DNA of 64,000 nt from Glaciimonas immobilis (GTDB lineage Bacteria > Pseudomonadota > Gammaproteobacteria > Burkholderiales > Burkholderiaceae_D): assembly GCF_011947285.1 (NCBI RefSeq), contig NZ_JAAOZT010000009.1:1-64000 (forward strand), read 5' to 3'. The notes below the pieces were generated by a model, which made no database searches, was not told the DNA's origin, and saw nothing but the letters and a program-made list of their open reading frames with translations. The translations under genes were made by a program, and so were the position numbers. Positions 63,380 through 64,000 of the stretch are shown here, piece by piece; position 1 is the first letter of the stretch; the number at the start of each line of letters is the position of its first letter.

Positions 63380-63697
63380 TCAGGCCGCCTCAAGTTCGCG
63401 TGGGGCGATCTCTTTGGCAATCTTCGCGGCGGTCTTCTTTTCTGCGATTTTGAAGTCGTAGGTCGCCTGCATGTTGATCCACCCTTGCGCATCCTCGGGC
63501 TCGCCGCCGAAGTAGCGCGTCAGGCGCAGGGCGGTGTCAGCCGTCACACCACGGCGTTCAAGCACGATATCGTTCACCCGTGACGCTGGCACGTGCAGCA
63601 TCTTCGCCAGTGCGTTCGCACTCATACCGAGTGGCTTCAAGTAGTCCTCGCGCAGCACCTCGCCAGGGTGAACCGGCCGCATTCCGTTTTTGATCAT
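63380..63697 (-). CDS. higA: HigA-family antitoxin
   Basis: HTH-Xre antitoxin of 105 aa. IKNGMRPVHPGEVLREDYLK is the HigA N-terminal signature (RPVHPGE.L.ED.L.PLG), followed by the HTH (MSANALAKMLHVPASRVNDI) and TALRLTRYFGGEPE. The start ATG at 63697 is chosen over 63754, which would run into higB. It follows higB by about 40 bp, the usual order of toxin first in HigBA. Confidence 0.92.
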   Translation of the reverse strand: MIKNGMRPVHPGEVLREDYLKPLGMSANALAKMLHVPASRVNDIVLERRGVTADTALRLTRYFGGEPEDAQGWINMQATYDFKIAEKKTAAKIAKEIAPRELEAA

Positions 63698-63737
63698 GTC
63701 GCACTCCATTGCGTAAAAAATCCAGCAGGCTGGCTGG

Positions 63738-64000
63738 TCAGTGTGGGTCTTCAATCAGCACGTCGTATGGTCCAGCGTCGCCCCATTTAAAGGTCAGACG
63801 CCACCGCCGGTTAATCCGCACATGCCATGCGTCATCATAAAACTTCAAGTCATTGCCGGGAGGCAGCTTCATGAAGTTGATCGTCGACGCGCTGTTGAGT
63901 TGTGTTAGCTTGCGCGTTGCTACTGCAGCTATGGTCGCGAACCGCTTGCACTTCCCGGTCGAAAACAGCTCCTGCGTGTCAGCTTCTGAAAAAGATTGTA
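63738..64000 (-). CDS. higB: HigB-type toxin, cut by the right edge
   Basis: A minus-strand frame enters at the window edge and ends with TGA at 63740-63738. It reads FSEADTQELFSTGKCKRFAT, then RKLTQLNSASTINFMKLPPG and DDAWHVRINRRWRLTFKW before ending DVLIEDPH. RELTLN-type spacing and the RIN..WR..F.W core are the HigB/RelE mRNA-cleaving fold. The N-terminal few residues lie outside the window. It forms a HigBA pair with the next gene. Confidence 0.85.
   Translation of the reverse strand, partial: QSFSEADTQELFSTGKCKRFATIAAVATRKLTQLNSASTINFMKLPPGNDLKFYDDAWHVRINRRWRLTFKWGDAGPYDVLIEDPH

Overview
The window looks like the chromosome of an Oxalobacteraceae-type betaproteobacterium. The pointers are protein style (RdgC, AceK, DUF4404, PEP-CTERM and YqjD/E/K families), the block SDR-dsbA-SPOR-argS, and a LiuR-controlled leucine pathway. 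I cannot fix the genus. Typical genes sit near 50-55% GC by eye. The carotenoid block at 30.3-35.8 kb is visibly richer, and the defence region after 57.5 kb is poorer.

Layout. 0-1.7 kb: accessory DNA with a hexanucleotide array (the poly-Gln start of a gene leaving the window), small repeats and two small unknown genes. 1.7-23.7 kb, almost all minus strand: a leucine/isovalerate degradation cluster (liuR, liuA, liuB, liuC, liuD, liuE, thiolase, acyl-CoA ligase) with a biotin operon (P450-bioF-bioA-bioD-bioB) embedded in it, plus aceK, a serine/threonine dehydratase, ychJ and a DsbA-fold isomerase. LiuB/LiuD is a biotin enzyme, so the nesting makes metabolic sense. 24-28 kb: an orphan ABC ATPase, an MBL-fold hydrolase, a monooxygenase pseudogene with two in-frame stops and an APC permease. 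28.4-35.8 kb: an ECF sigma factor, then a light-driven proton-pump rhodopsin and a tightly overlapping crtE-crtI-crtB-crtY-blh operon, a self-contained retinal pathway. 36-49.5 kb: housekeeping genes (SDR, dsbA, SPOR protein, argS, nitroreductase, EamA exporter, MGDG-synthase-like glycosyltransferase, chorismate mutase, rep, rdgC). 49.6-57.5 kb: an orphan PEP-CTERM protein, a multiply frameshifted P4-type integrase beside tRNA-Asp and tRNA-Val, a PACE transporter, rnk, a yqjD/E/K-like operon, an OmpA-family lipoprotein and a cytochrome c. 57.5-64 kb: after tRNA-Arg(CCG), a decaying defence island with an AAA ATPase plus subtilase pair (IetAS-like, protease frameshifted), a CD-NTase-like nucleotidyltransferase with a beheaded SLATT effector, an RHH/antidote-like pair and a HigBA module cut by the window edge.

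Most unusual points: (1) the rhodopsin resembles Gloeobacter rhodopsin and xanthorhodopsin but has Trp where those have the Gly that admits a carotenoid antenna, and no ketolase or hydroxylase gene is present. (2) Three unrelated genes (ABC ATPase, glycosyltransferase, PACE transporter) have no ATG/GTG/TTG at the expected start, yet each has ATC or ATA 6-7 nt after a good Shine-Dalgarno. (3) Several mobile and defence systems are caught in partial decay. All functional calls are from reading the sequence; no database search was run.
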